From contig CAMVBK010000010.1 of assembly GCA_947165685.1 (NCBI GenBank), positions 9,181-73,180 of the forward strand: a stretch of DNA of 64,000 nucleotides, given 5' to 3'. This DNA comes from F23-D06 sp947165685 (lineage in GTDB: Bacteria; Bacteroidota; Bacteroidia; Bacteroidales; WCHB1-69). How positions within the stretch are numbered: position 1 is the first letter of the stretch; each line of letters begins with the position of its first letter. A model generated the notes under the pieces. The model was given only the letters and a program-made list of their open reading frames with translations. It had not been told where the DNA came from and searched no databases. The position numbers and the translations under genes are program-made. Shown here piece after piece: positions 17,897-26,312 of this stretch.

Positions 17897-20125
17897 ATGA
17901 AAAATAAGATTGTTTATTGCAACTTGTTATTTGTTGCCATTTGCATATTTATGGCATCTTGCTCCATAAAAAGTAATACCAACACAAGTGATTCAGAAAG
18001 TATAGAATTATACAGAATTGATGTGGGCGGTAAATATGGTTTTATCAATGAAAGGGGCAATATCATAATTGAGCCCCAATATGATATTGCCGGTTTTTTC
18101 TTTAGCGACAGTTTATGCTTTGCAAAAAGTGGAGAACATATTGGTTTTATTAATCCTAATGGTGAGTTCGTCACTGAATTAAGTACGGACATTTCTTGGG
18201 CATTTCCTTTCGTGAATGGTTTAGCAATATGCATGTCTCTCGATGGCAAGATGGGAGTGATTGACAAAAATGGATCCTATATATTACCAAATATATACGA
18301 AGATATTGGGTGGGATAATGCATTGGGATTGATTGTTGAAGACACCCTTGGTAAAAAGGGTTATGCCAATCGTAACGGAGAGATTATCATTTCTTGTAAA
18401 TATGATAAAGTATATGGATTCTCCGAAGGATTGGCAGTAATTGCAGTCAATAATAAATGGGGTTACATGGATACTTTAGGCAATTGGGCGATTGATGCAA
18501 TCTTTGATGATGCACGAAGTTTCGGAAACGGACTTGCTCGCGTGAAAAAAGATGAGAGATGGATGTTTATTGATTGTTCAGGAAACATTGTTGAGTATTT
18601 GAAATACGACACAATATTATCAGGTTTTTCTGATAATAGAGCTTTCGTTATGGAAGGAGATGATATTCTGTTGATTAATAGGAATGGGGAAAAAATAAAG
18701 AAAGTTGATGCAGATTCTGTCTTTAGTTTTAGAGGAGGTTATGCCACGTTCAAACAAAATGGAATGTTCGGAAAGATAGACACCCTTGGAGACATCGTTA
18801 TTCCTGCAAAATATAACAAATTGCATGATTTCGAGGAAGGTATCGCACAGTTTGAATTGAACGGAAAAAATGGAGTAATTGACACCACAGGTAAAGTGTT
18901 AATAGAGGCTGTCCATAATTTAAATGCGGGAAAGTGGAGTGATCTTTCTTTACTATATGGACAAGATTCCATTCGCGGGAATTATCCTATCACTTACTAT
19001 GATAGAAATGGTAATGTGATATGGAAAGACATGCCTGGCAATAAGTTTGTTTGGCCTAAGGTTCCAACAAAAGAAGACTATGTAGCATATTTCGACTCCA
19101 GATTATCTGAACTTGACCCAATAGAAGGTGTTTACTATGCTACATTTAACAGAATTGCAGTGGACAGAGAAAATGACCATACCTCGTCGAATGGTTCCAC
19201 ATCGAAATTCTATGCTGTTATCCGTACACCTAATACTGATGAGTTCGTAGCGTATGTTATTGATGATCCGGGAATGCATTGGGTAAAAAAGTTCGTTCAA
19301 ATAGGAGAATCTAATGCTTATGCTGTAGTAAATGATGAAGAGTCATCATGGGCGGAAGATGCGAAGGTCATTTTAGAGGATCCCTATAAATTTGAGGTCA
19401 CCTTAAGACAAGGAGGCAACAATTGGTACAACTGGTATGTTCAATGTGAATTCATGAAGGACTATCCATCTGCAGCAGTATATGAACAGGTTCAACAGGC
19501 GGAATGGAGCGGAACCGGATTTGCCATTGCCGACAGTTATATAGTCACCAACTATCATGTCACTAATGGAGCTAAAACGATTAAAGTGAGAGGAGTTAAT
19601 GGGGATATGAAAGAAGCGCTAAAAGCATATGTTGTGGCATCGGACAGGGATCATGATCTTGCTGTTATCAAAATTGTGGATAAGAAATTTGAAGGATTTG
19701 AAAATATTCCATATGGCATTGGTAAGTCTTTACCAGAAGTTGGCGATAAAATCTTTGTTCTCGGTTATCCGATGACAAGCACTATGGGTCAAGAAGTCAA
19801 ACTAACCGATGGTATAATCAGTGCCGCATCAGGATATAAAGGGGACCAATCAATGTATCAGATTTCAGCAGCAGTACAACCCGGCAATAGTGGAGGCCCC
19901 TTGTTTGATAACGAAGGGAATGTCATTGGAATTGTCTGTGCTAAACATGCTGATGCTGAAAACGCCAATTATGCTATTAAGGTGTCGTATTTACACGGTC
20001 TTGTTAACACTTCCGGACTGGGCATCAAAATGTCCGACAACAATAAAGTGAAATCAAAGTCACTATCCAAAAAGGTGAAACAAGTTAAGCCGTTTGTTTA
20101 TATTATTGAGTGCAGCAGTCACTAA
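17897..20125 (+). CDS. Lipoprotein with WG repeats and a C-terminal trypsin-like serine protease domain
   Basis: 742 residues. The lipobox is MASC (Cys22). Residues about 45-345 contain WG beta-repeats (KYGFINERGNIIIEPQYD, KKGYANRNGEIIISCKYD, KWGYMDTLGNWAIDAIFDD, GMFGKIDTLGDIVIPAKYN, KNGVIDTTGKVLIEA). Residues about 535-705 form a DegP-like S1 protease: His near 551 in TNYHV, Asp near 584 in DHDLAV, Ser near 662 in GNSGGPL. A region of about 180 residues with no recognised motif lies between. No PDZ domain is seen. It probably sits on the outer membrane facing the periplasm or surface. Substrates are unknown. A strong terminator follows at 20164. Confidence 0.85.
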   Translation: MKNKIVYCNLLFVAICIFMASCSIKSNTNTSDSESIELYRIDVGGKYGFINERGNIIIEPQYDIAGFFFSDSLCFAKSGEHIGFINPNGEFVTELSTDISWAFPFVNGLAICMSLDGKMGVIDKNGSYILPNIYEDIGWDNALGLIVEDTLGKKGYANRNGEIIISCKYDKVYGFSEGLAVIAVNNKWGYMDTLGNWAIDAIFDDARSFGNGLARVKKDERWMFIDCSGNIVEYLKYDTILSGFSDNRAFVMEGDDILLINRNGEKIKKVDADSVFSFRGGYATFKQNGMFGKIDTLGDIVIPAKYNKLHDFEEGIAQFELNGKNGVIDTTGKVLIEAVHNLNAGKWSDLSLLYGQDSIRGNYPITYYDRNGNVIWKDMPGNKFVWPKVPTKEDYVAYFDSRLSELDPIEGVYYATFNRIAVDRENDHTSSNGSTSKFYAVIRTPNTDEFVAYVIDDPGMHWVKKFVQIGESNAYAVVNDEESSWAEDAKVILEDPYKFEVTLRQGGNNWYNWYVQCEFMKDYPSAAVYEQVQQAEWSGTGFAIADSYIVTNYHVTNGAKTIKVRGVNGDMKEALKAYVVASDRDHDLAVIKIVDKKFEGFENIPYGIGKSLPEVGDKIFVLGYPMTSTMGQEVKLTDGIISAASGYKGDQSMYQISAAVQPGNSGGPLFDNEGNVIGIVCAKHADAENANYAIKVSYLHGLVNTSGLGIKMSDNNKVKSKSLSKKVKQVKPFVYIIECSSH

Positions 20126-20163
20126 ATCATAACACACATTAGCTGTTTTGTAGCCATTCAGTA

Positions 20164-20206
20164 CAATCCGCAACTCAGTCGAAATCCTTTAGTTGCGGAT
20201 TGTTTT
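20164..20206 (+). terminator. Rho-independent terminator after the WG/protease gene
   Basis: Perfect 12-bp stem CAATCCGCAACT (20164-20175) and AGTTGCGGATTG (20191-20202), followed by TTTT. Confidence 0.85.
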
Positions 20207-20257
20207 CTGTTCTAAAAAAAAACTTACCTTATAAAGTAAACTTTTGAAAAACTTTTG

Positions 20258-20265
20258 TATCTTTG
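20258..20265 (+). promoter_or_regulatory. -7 element (TATCTTTG) with upstream TTAC-n8-GTAA dyad for a toxin-antitoxin pair
   Basis: TATCTTTGC lies 20 bp before the ATG at 20286. The dyad TTAC...GTAA at about 20224-20239 lies just upstream and is a plausible binding site for the HTH antitoxin encoded by the second gene. Confidence 0.5.
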
Positions 20266-20285
20266 CCGCGTTAAAATGTAAGGAT

Positions 20286-20762
20286 ATGACAAAAGCTACG
20301 ATACTCTCATTAGAACAAACCGAAAACGCAGGACTGTTTACCATCATTTTCGAAGATGAGAATCAATCGGAATTCGTGAAGTTTGTGAACAAGTTCAAAG
20401 ATGATGCCGTCAGAAAGAACGACTTGAGAATCATCCTCAACCAAATTGACAAAATGCTGTTGAAGGGTTTTGAAGAACGTCGGTTCCGCCCAGAAGGAAA
20501 AATGAACGATGGTGTCGCCGCACTGCCAGTTTACAAAAGCGGACTTCGGCTGTATTGCTTGCGAATGTCGGATAGTGTGTTGATTGTCGGCAATGGCGGT
20601 GTGAAAGATACTAAAACTTACGAAGAAAATGAAGATTTGAACGGCTATGTCATTAGTCTTCAAAAGCTTGATGCTTTGCTGAAAGCTGATATCAAGAACG
20701 GATTGGTACGCATCGAGAAAACGGAAATCATTGGTGCTGATGATAAGGAATATGACTTATGA
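20286..20762 (+). CDS. HigB/RelE-like toxin of a type II pair (provisional)
   Basis: 158 residues from the ATG after the promoter. The pattern EFVKFVNKFKDDAVRKNDLRIILNQIDKMLLKGFEERRFRPEGKMNDGVAALPVYKSGLRLYCLRMSDSVLIVGNGGVK resembles phage-derived Gp49-like/HigB and RelE-fold toxins, with a short beta hairpin (LRLYCLR, VLIVGNGG) at the core. It overlaps the HTH gene by 4 bp (ATGA), the standard arrangement of a toxin-first pair. RNA cleavage at the ribosome would be the expected activity, and the catalytic residues are not certain. Confidence 0.65.
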   Translation: MTKATILSLEQTENAGLFTIIFEDENQSEFVKFVNKFKDDAVRKNDLRIILNQIDKMLLKGFEERRFRPEGKMNDGVAALPVYKSGLRLYCLRMSDSVLIVGNGGVKDTKTYEENEDLNGYVISLQKLDALLKADIKNGLVRIEKTEIIGADDKEYDL

Positions 20763-21031
20763 AACGAGATTTGGAAGGACGGAAACTGTTTCGGCAAATT
20801 GTTGACGAAACCCCAGCGGAACTGAAGACGCAGTTGCGCTTCTCGGATTCTATTGCTGAAAAAATCGACGGCATACTCAAAGCGAGAGGCATGTCGCAGC
20901 GCGAATTGGCGAAAAAAACCAACAAAACCGAAGCCGAGGTTTCGCGTTGGCTTGGCGGCACGCACAATTTCACCCTTCGGACATTGGCCAAAATTTCACT
21001 TGTGCTTGGCGAGGATTTGATACGAGTATAG
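20759..21031 (+). CDS. XRE-family HTH antitoxin (HigA-like)
   Basis: 90 residues. The helix-turn-helix core is ILKARGMSQRELAKKTNKTEAEVSRWLGGTHNFTLRTLAKISLVLG, with a polar N-terminal extension of about 30 residues likely to wrap around the toxin. It follows the HigB-like gene with a 4-bp overlap. It probably represses the pair through the dyad near 20224. Confidence 0.8.
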   Translation: MKRDLEGRKLFRQIVDETPAELKTQLRFSDSIAEKIDGILKARGMSQRELAKKTNKTEAEVSRWLGGTHNFTLRTLAKISLVLGEDLIRV

Positions 21032-21086
21032 TGATCTCGTGATAGATGCAAACGCAATTCCGCAACTCAGGCAAACAAATAATGTG

Positions 21087-21094
21087 TATTTTTG
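21087..21094 (+). promoter_or_regulatory. -7 element (TATTTTTG) for the MNT gene
   Basis: TATTTTTGC 27 bp before the ATG at 21122. An ATG at 21110 is also possible. Confidence 0.55.
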
Positions 21095-21121
21095 CATCCT
21101 GATTTAAAAATGCGGAAACGT

Positions 21122-21424
21122 ATGAGCACCGAGATAATGAAAAAGATCATCGCCGATTATTTCAAGACACAGCCTGTCCTGAAAGCATGGCTTTTCGGTT
21201 CCTTCGCCCGAGGCGAGGAGACCCCGAGAAGCGATGTGGACATCCTTTTCGTACCTGACCGTTCTGGTAAACCCTTTACCCTTTTTACGCATGGTGGTAT
21301 GCTGATGGATTTGCAGGAACTGCTCGGACGCGAGGTCGATTTGGTGGAGGAGGGAGCACTTCGTCCGTACGCCGCTGAAACTGCTAACCGTGATAAAATA
21401 CTGATTTATGAGAGAAAGAGCTAG
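21122..21424 (+). CDS. MNT-type minimal nucleotidyltransferase
   Basis: 100 residues. The nucleotidyltransferase signature GSFARGEETPRSDVDILF is complete (Gly26-Ser27 and Asp38, Asp40), followed by MDLQELLGREVDLVEEGAL. In MNT-HEPN modules this protein adenylylates and silences a HEPN RNase encoded next door. Here no HEPN gene follows. Instead the last codons overlap a short remnant of an unrelated gene. It may be an orphan antitoxin. Confidence 0.85.
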   Translation: MSTEIMKKIIADYFKTQPVLKAWLFGSFARGEETPRSDVDILFVPDRSGKPFTLFTHGGMLMDLQELLGREVDLVEEGALRPYAAETANRDKILIYERKS

Positions 21425-21497
21425 AGCCAAAGGCTATGCCGTTGGCGACATTGCCGAGATCACGGGGTTGGCGGAGGAGGAGATTCTTGAACTGTAA
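21408..21497 (+). pseudogene. C-terminal remnant of an Rpn/PD-(D/E)XK transposase-like gene
   Basis: A 29-residue frame (RARAKGYAVGDIAEITGLAEEEILEL) matches the typical C-terminal tail of the Rpn-family nuclease/transposase-like proteins common in Bacteroidales, with its natural stop. The rest of that gene is missing. It overlaps the end of the MNT gene in another frame. Confidence 0.55.
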
Positions 21498-21531
21498 ATG
21501 AACCGTCAACAAAGGATAATCATAGAGTAAG

Positions 21532-21894
21532 ATGAGTACACAAAAAATCGAACTTATCCGCACCTCGCAGAGCTGGGATGGCGCGGAACTGCCCGATTAC
21601 CTGCAAGGCAGACCCGAATTAGTGGTCATGAAATACGTCTTTCCCGTCGGGGAGAAGCTGGACTGGCATCACCATCCCGTGATGAACTACGGCGTGCTGG
21701 TGCAGGGCGAACTGACCATCATCGACCAAAACGGCAGAACGAAGGTCGTACACGAGGGGGAAGCCGTCGTCGAGATGGTGAACACCGTCCACCATGGCGA
21801 GAACCGCGGCTCCGTGCCCGCCGTCCTCTACATGTTCTATCTCTCGCAGGAAGGCCTCCCGCTGTCCGTGCCGCACCCCGAGATGGAAGGGTAG
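21532..21894 (+). CDS. Small cupin-domain protein
   Basis: 120 residues forming a single cupin barrel: motif 1 GEKLDWHHHPVMNYGVLVQGELTII (three histidines) and motif 2 GEAVVEMVNTVHHGENRG. Small cupins of this type bind a divalent metal and often act in isomerisation or sensing. The substrate is unknown. It stands alone before the DUF362 lipoprotein, which has its own promoter. Confidence 0.8.
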   Translation: MSTQKIELIRTSQSWDGAELPDYLQGRPELVVMKYVFPVGEKLDWHHHPVMNYGVLVQGELTIIDQNGRTKVVHEGEAVVEMVNTVHHGENRGSVPAVLYMFYLSQEGLPLSVPHPEMEG

Positions 21895-21956
21895 GGACAT
21901 GCCATGGAACATCTCTACTGGGTATGTTCAGTTGATTGCACATATTCGAATTTACA

Positions 21957-21964
21957 TATCTTTG
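21957..21964 (+). promoter_or_regulatory. -7 element (TATCTTTG) for the DUF362 gene
   Basis: TATCTTTGC 40 bp before the ATG at 22004. Confidence 0.55.
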
Positions 21965-22003
21965 CAAAAGAAAATCACTATTAATAAATAGAAATCTATC
22001 AAA

Positions 22004-23041
22004 ATGAGAAACATCCCCTTTATCGTCATCGCCGCCGTGGTGCTTGCCTCCTGCGGACAGAGCGGCAAGAACAGCCAACCCCAAACCGAGAACGATACGG
22101 CGCAGCCCGAGGCCGCGACCGTCTATCTGACCCGTGACATCAGTCCCGAGGCGTTGGTGAAAATCTACAAAGCGCTGGGCGTGGAAGCCAAGGGCCGCGT
22201 GGCCGTGAAGATCTCCACCGGCGAGGGCAGCAACCCCAACTACCTTAAACCCGAGCTCATCAAAGACCTCGTGATGCTGGTCGATGGCACCATCGTGGAG
22301 TGCAACACCGCCTACGGCAACGCCCCCGAAGACGCCAAAGACGAGCGCAATACCTCGGCCAACCACTGGAAAATCATCGAGCGGCACGGCTTCAAGCCGA
22401 TGTTCAAGGTCGATATCATGGACGAGGAGGGTGAGATGCGCATCCCCGTGAAAGACGATTCGCACATCAAGTATGACATCGTGGGCTCTCATATCGCCAA
22501 CTACGACTTCATGATTGCCCTCAACCACTTCAAGGGCCATCCGATGGGCGGCTACGGCGGCGCGCTCAAGAACCTCAGCATCGGCTGCGCCAGCCAGAAC
22601 GGCAAGGCGTACATCCACTCCGCCGGCAAGATGGAGGTCCTCGACATGGAGAAACTATGGACGCCCGAGTACATCGGCGACCAGGACGGATTCCTGGAGA
22701 GCATGGCGGCGGCCGCGCAGGCGGTGACCGACTACTTCCAGAAGAAGGAGGGCATCATCTACATCAGCGTGATGAACAACATGAGCATCGATTGTGACTG
22801 CGTCGATCATCCCGAGCCCGTGAAGCTGGAGGACTACGGCATTCTCGCCAGCACCGACCCCGTGGCCCTCGACCAGGCCTGCGTCGATATCATCAACCAG
22901 CAGAAGGTGACCGCCACCAACGACCCCACCGACCTGCTCTCCCGCATCGACCAGCAGCACGGCACCCACACCATCGACTGGGCCGAGAAGATCGGATTGG
23001 GAAGCAAGAAGTATAATCTGGTGGATATTGACAAGAAATAG
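22004..23041 (+). CDS. DUF362 family lipoprotein (paralog 1)
   Basis: 345 residues with a lipobox VLASC (Cys17). The DUF362 domain is seen in GRVAVKISTGEG, GTIVECNTAYG, VGSHIANYDFMIALNHFKGHPMGGYGGALKNLSIGCAS, NNMSIDCDC and LASTDPVALDQACVDI. It lacks the 4Fe-4S ferredoxin motif of some relatives, but a conserved CDC is present. The role is unknown, and the domain is linked by some to iron-sulfur or redox functions. It is 29 bp upstream of the propeller-hydrolase gene. A close paralog lies at 56490 beside a flavodoxin lipoprotein. Confidence 0.85.
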   Translation: MRNIPFIVIAAVVLASCGQSGKNSQPQTENDTAQPEAATVYLTRDISPEALVKIYKALGVEAKGRVAVKISTGEGSNPNYLKPELIKDLVMLVDGTIVECNTAYGNAPEDAKDERNTSANHWKIIERHGFKPMFKVDIMDEEGEMRIPVKDDSHIKYDIVGSHIANYDFMIALNHFKGHPMGGYGGALKNLSIGCASQNGKAYIHSAGKMEVLDMEKLWTPEYIGDQDGFLESMAAAAQAVTDYFQKKEGIIYISVMNNMSIDCDCVDHPEPVKLEDYGILASTDPVALDQACVDIINQQKVTATNDPTDLLSRIDQQHGTHTIDWAEKIGLGSKKYNLVDIDKK

Positions 23042-23070
23042 GATAGCTGGGAAAGTCCGAATCAACGTGT

Positions 23071-25428
23071 ATGAAAAAGTCGGCCCTCACCCTCCTTGTC
23101 CTCCTGCTTGCCGTCGTGACGCAAGCGCAGCAACGCGACCGGTTGGGCGAACTGGACGTGGTGTGCCGCAACGAGTGGGTGACCTATACCTCCGTGGCTC
23201 CTGACGGCACGCTATGGATGACAACAAACTGCGGGGAAATCTACCGCGCCGACGATATCCATTCGCCGTGGCGTATCCTGAAAGAGGGAACCCTGGGCGG
23301 TGACCTCGATGAAACCTTTGAGAATATCGTGGCCTTCGACCGCAACACTGCGGTCATCGTGGGTAATATGTGGCGCGGATATTTCAAGCGGACCACCACG
23401 GGAGGAAAATCGTGGGATAAAATCAAGTACACCAGCAAACAACCACAGGAGTGGTTTCATCCTGTTTGGCGCGGCCAGGGAGGATATATGTGGACGGGTT
23501 CTCAGAACGGCTATTTGGCTTTCAGTACCGACAGAGGACGTACCTTCTCCGTGCTGCGCAACACGGCATTCAACGACAAGACCGACATCCAGGACATCTA
23601 CATGCTCTCGGCCGACAGTGGTTGGATTGCCACTCGTGAAGGAGGGCTATACAGCACCTCAGACAACTGGCGTACCTGCCACTACCTGTCCACTCCTTTC
23701 GGGAAAGGCGTGAGTCGCGTCCGTCCATGGAAAAACTACCTAATAGTGGCGCAAGGCAGCAAGAGTTTCTACACCGAAATCGGAGACGACGGATGCTGGC
23801 GACGCACCCCGTTGGCTCTCAGCGATTTCGAGGCAGATACCGCCACGGGGATGCTGTGGGCTCTTGACGACAAAGGGGATGTGGTGCTGATGGAGGATCT
23901 CGACCGCTGGAAGCCGATGGGGGTGAACGCGTTGTTCATCATCGGGATGCACGACGGCAATCTTTATTGTCGGGTCAATGAAGGGGTGATGCGCGTGGGT
24001 GCCAGCGGAGTGGCGGACCAATGTCCTTTCCTTACGACCGAGAAACGTCTCAACAAGCCGGAAAAGATAATTAAGCACGGGAGTCTTAGCTGGGGTTTCG
24101 ACGAGAAAAGCGTCTATCTCCGCGACCGCAAGGGCTGGTACCGCGCGGCACGTCCGCTCGACATTGTCGGCGCAACACTCGACCCCGACCGCGAGGACCG
24201 CGTCATCATCCTGAACTATGCGGGAGAGAACTTCAGCGTGGACACCGGCGGACTGGTGGAACCCTACATCTATCCGCAGCCGTTAGCCGATTTTGTCAAA
24301 CCGGGCCTGCAGCTTGTGGAGATTATGACTTTTTCAACGTTGGGCTACCAAGTTTATAAAGAAACCATCGGCTTTCATCGCGACGGCGAACGCTTAGTGG
24401 AGGACACCCGCACGGAAACCAGAGAGAGCTACGACCCTCACCTCAGCAATGGACCCACGAAAAAGACCACCCCGGTGGCTGTTGATGATGATTCCAGCAT
24501 CCGTCAACTGTCGGCAGCATCTATAGAAAAGGCCCTGCTGACCCTTGGCGAACGTTACCACCAATATCCCACTCCGCAGGATTTCGGCATGGCCGACACT
24601 ATGCTGGACTTGCACCAGGTCTATGCTGCCAGAAGCATGCACAGCACGAACACGTGCGGCTACACGGTCGCCTTTGTCAACCGGGCTGGCGACACCCTCA
24701 TGGCTTGGGGACAAACCTCCGCCCACGTTGACCTTGGCGGAAGCACGCACTACCCGTGGCTGCTGCCGATGACTTTGAGATGGCGCGAAGCGGAATTCGT
24801 CACTTACCAACCTCTCCTGTGGCAAGCCTTGCGCGGGGCGATGCCCGATAGTATGCTTCTTCGCGAACACCTCGACAACAGCACCCTGCACCCAAGATAT
24901 ACCCTGCAGAGCGGCGACCTGCTGTTCTTGGACAACAGCCGCTCGGACATGGAGAAAGCCATCACGGCCAGCACGGGCGAATACTCGCACGTGGCGTTGG
25001 TGGAGCGCGACAGCGCTGACGATGTGTGGGTCATCGAGGCCTCGCCGAAGAACGGTGTGCAGCGAGTACCTTACAGACAATTCGAGAGGGAACACCTCGT
25101 CGGATTCTTCGGAGGAAATATCGACATCTACCGTCTCACCGTCGCTTTCGACACCGCTGCGGTCATCGTCCGTGCCAAAAGCCTCGTCGGGAAACTTTAC
25201 GACAACGCTTTCCTGCCCGACAACGACGCCTACTACTGCTCGGAGCTCATCCAGACGGCTTTTGGCGGCATATTCCCTTCGCAGCCGATGAACTGGCGCG
25301 ACGCCGACGGCAACCTGCCCGAATACTGGGCAAAGCACTTTGAGGAACTCGGTGTGCCCGTCCCTGAAGGCGTTCCCGGCACCAACCCCACGGACATGAG
25401 CCGGTCGCCGCTGCTGAAGAAACTGTAA
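23071..25428 (+). CDS. Secreted beta-propeller-like protein with C-terminal YiiX/NlpC-P60-type cysteine hydrolase domain
   Basis: 785 residues. The signal peptide is MKKSALTLLVLLLAVVTQA. Residues about 25-400 carry repeats of a YCF48/BNR-like propeller (SVAPDGTLWMTTNCGEIYRADD, GGKSWDKI, SADSGWIATREGGLYSTSDNW). The C-terminal 170 residues match YiiX-type permuted papain folds: GDLLFLDNS, His in YSHVALV and Cys in YYCSELIQTAFG. Such domains act on lipids or peptidoglycan-like amides. The join of propeller and YiiX is unusual. A 26-bp piece of its 5' end recurs at 2175. Confidence 0.75.
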   Translation: MKKSALTLLVLLLAVVTQAQQRDRLGELDVVCRNEWVTYTSVAPDGTLWMTTNCGEIYRADDIHSPWRILKEGTLGGDLDETFENIVAFDRNTAVIVGNMWRGYFKRTTTGGKSWDKIKYTSKQPQEWFHPVWRGQGGYMWTGSQNGYLAFSTDRGRTFSVLRNTAFNDKTDIQDIYMLSADSGWIATREGGLYSTSDNWRTCHYLSTPFGKGVSRVRPWKNYLIVAQGSKSFYTEIGDDGCWRRTPLALSDFEADTATGMLWALDDKGDVVLMEDLDRWKPMGVNALFIIGMHDGNLYCRVNEGVMRVGASGVADQCPFLTTEKRLNKPEKIIKHGSLSWGFDEKSVYLRDRKGWYRAARPLDIVGATLDPDREDRVIILNYAGENFSVDTGGLVEPYIYPQPLADFVKPGLQLVEIMTFSTLGYQVYKETIGFHRDGERLVEDTRTETRESYDPHLSNGPTKKTTPVAVDDDSSIRQLSAASIEKALLTLGERYHQYPTPQDFGMADTMLDLHQVYAARSMHSTNTCGYTVAFVNRAGDTLMAWGQTSAHVDLGGSTHYPWLLPMTLRWREAEFVTYQPLLWQALRGAMPDSMLLREHLDNSTLHPRYTLQSGDLLFLDNSRSDMEKAITASTGEYSHVALVERDSADDVWVIEASPKNGVQRVPYRQFEREHLVGFFGGNIDIYRLTVAFDTAAVIVRAKSLVGKLYDNAFLPDNDAYYCSELIQTAFGGIFPSQPMNWRDADGNLPEYWAKHFEELGVPVPEGVPGTNPTDMSRSPLLKKL

Positions 25429-25473
25429 ATTGCCTTTCCTCGCTGAAATCGCCATGGGCGTTGATAAATTGTG

Positions 25474-25481
25474 TATATTTG
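25474..25481 (+). promoter_or_regulatory. -7 element (TATATTTG) for the acyltransferase gene
   Basis: TATATTTGC about 58 bp before the ATG at 25539. Confidence 0.5.
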
Positions 25482-25538
25482 CCGTTGTAATCCTTGTTAG
25501 AAGGGAAGTCAAAAAAGGATAAAACACCCAGACAGACT

Positions 25539-26108
25539 ATGACCGAATACGAAAAAATGCTCAATAATCTGCCGTATGACTATACGGACGAGGAGATACA
25601 GGCTCGCATCCTGAACACCTACTATGCCATGCGCGACCTGAACCGCTGCGGCGCGTGGGACATGGAAGAGTTCCGCCGCTGTATGCTGGCCCTGCTGCCC
25701 CACGCGCATCCCTCCGCCCTGGTCATCCCTCCGTTCCATTGCGACCACGGCGACCGTATCACCCTCGGCGAGGGCGTGGTAATCAACTTCAACGGCGTGT
25801 TCCTCGACGGCGGCGGCATCACCATCGGGCATCACACCCTGATAGGCCCCAACTGCCAGCTGCTCACGCCTGACCACCCGCACGACTACCTGGAACGCCG
25901 TAAAACCATCGAGACGGGACTGCCCATCCGCATCGGTGACGACTGCTGGTTAGGCGGCGGCGTGATTGTATGCCCGGGCGTGACCATCGGCAACCGCGTG
26001 ATCGTGGGCGCCGGCAGTGTTGTCACGCACGACATTCCCGACGACGTTGTCGTGGCTGGCAACCCGGCGAGAATCATCAAGCACACGGATAACGGCATTC
26101 GGGAGTAG
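25539..26108 (+). CDS. Maltose/galactoside O-acetyltransferase-like hexapeptide-repeat enzyme
   Basis: 189 residues, typical for the LacA/Maa family of left-handed beta-helix acetyltransferases. The N-terminal helix (MTEYEKMLNNLPYDYTDEEIQARILNTYYAMRDLN) is the Mac domain. The hexapeptide coil follows: FHCDHGDRITLGEGVVINFNGVFLDGGGITIG, then the catalytic-type histidine in HHTLIG and CLGGGVIVCPGVTIGNRVIVGAGSVVTHDIP-like repeats ending in AGNPARIIK. It transfers acetyl from acetyl-CoA to a sugar or similar hydroxyl. The start was chosen after the promoter. Confidence 0.88.
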   Translation: MTEYEKMLNNLPYDYTDEEIQARILNTYYAMRDLNRCGAWDMEEFRRCMLALLPHAHPSALVIPPFHCDHGDRITLGEGVVINFNGVFLDGGGITIGHHTLIGPNCQLLTPDHPHDYLERRKTIETGLPIRIGDDCWLGGGVIVCPGVTIGNRVIVGAGSVVTHDIPDDVVVAGNPARIIKHTDNGIRE

Positions 26109-26222
26109 TTGCGGACTGTCATCTCCGCCGCGAAGGCTCGCTGCCGGCCTCAAAAAGCTTGCCTTTTGTGCAATGGCAGAAAGCCGGACGATGAATCACC
26201 CAGGGCTTGAGCAGGCATTTCC

Positions 26223-26253
26223 GCAAGGGGTTCCTGGTTCTTGCTTTTTTTTT
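26223..26253 (+). terminator. Weak terminator-like hairpin before ohrR
   Basis: GCAAG (26223-26227) can pair with CTTGC (26240-26244), followed by nine T residues. The stem is short, so termination is plausible but not certain. The 110 bp between it and the acyltransferase gene show nothing recognisable. Confidence 0.4.
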
Positions 26254-26260
26254 GAAATAT

Positions 26261-26306
26261 ATCGCCCACGATATAAATATTTTTGTATTTTTGCATCGTG
26301 AACGAT
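26261..26306. promoter_or_regulatory. ohrR promoter with two ATCG-n4-CGAT operators
   Basis: ATCGcccaCGAT (26261-26272, arms extend to TATATCG/CGATATA) and ATCGtgaaCGAT (26295-26306) lie 34 bp apart and flank the TATTTTTG -7 element (26286-26293). Both sites are followed by ATAAATAT. The geometry fits autorepression by the MarR/OhrR dimer encoded just downstream. Confidence 0.65.
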
Positions 26307-26312
26307 ATAAAT

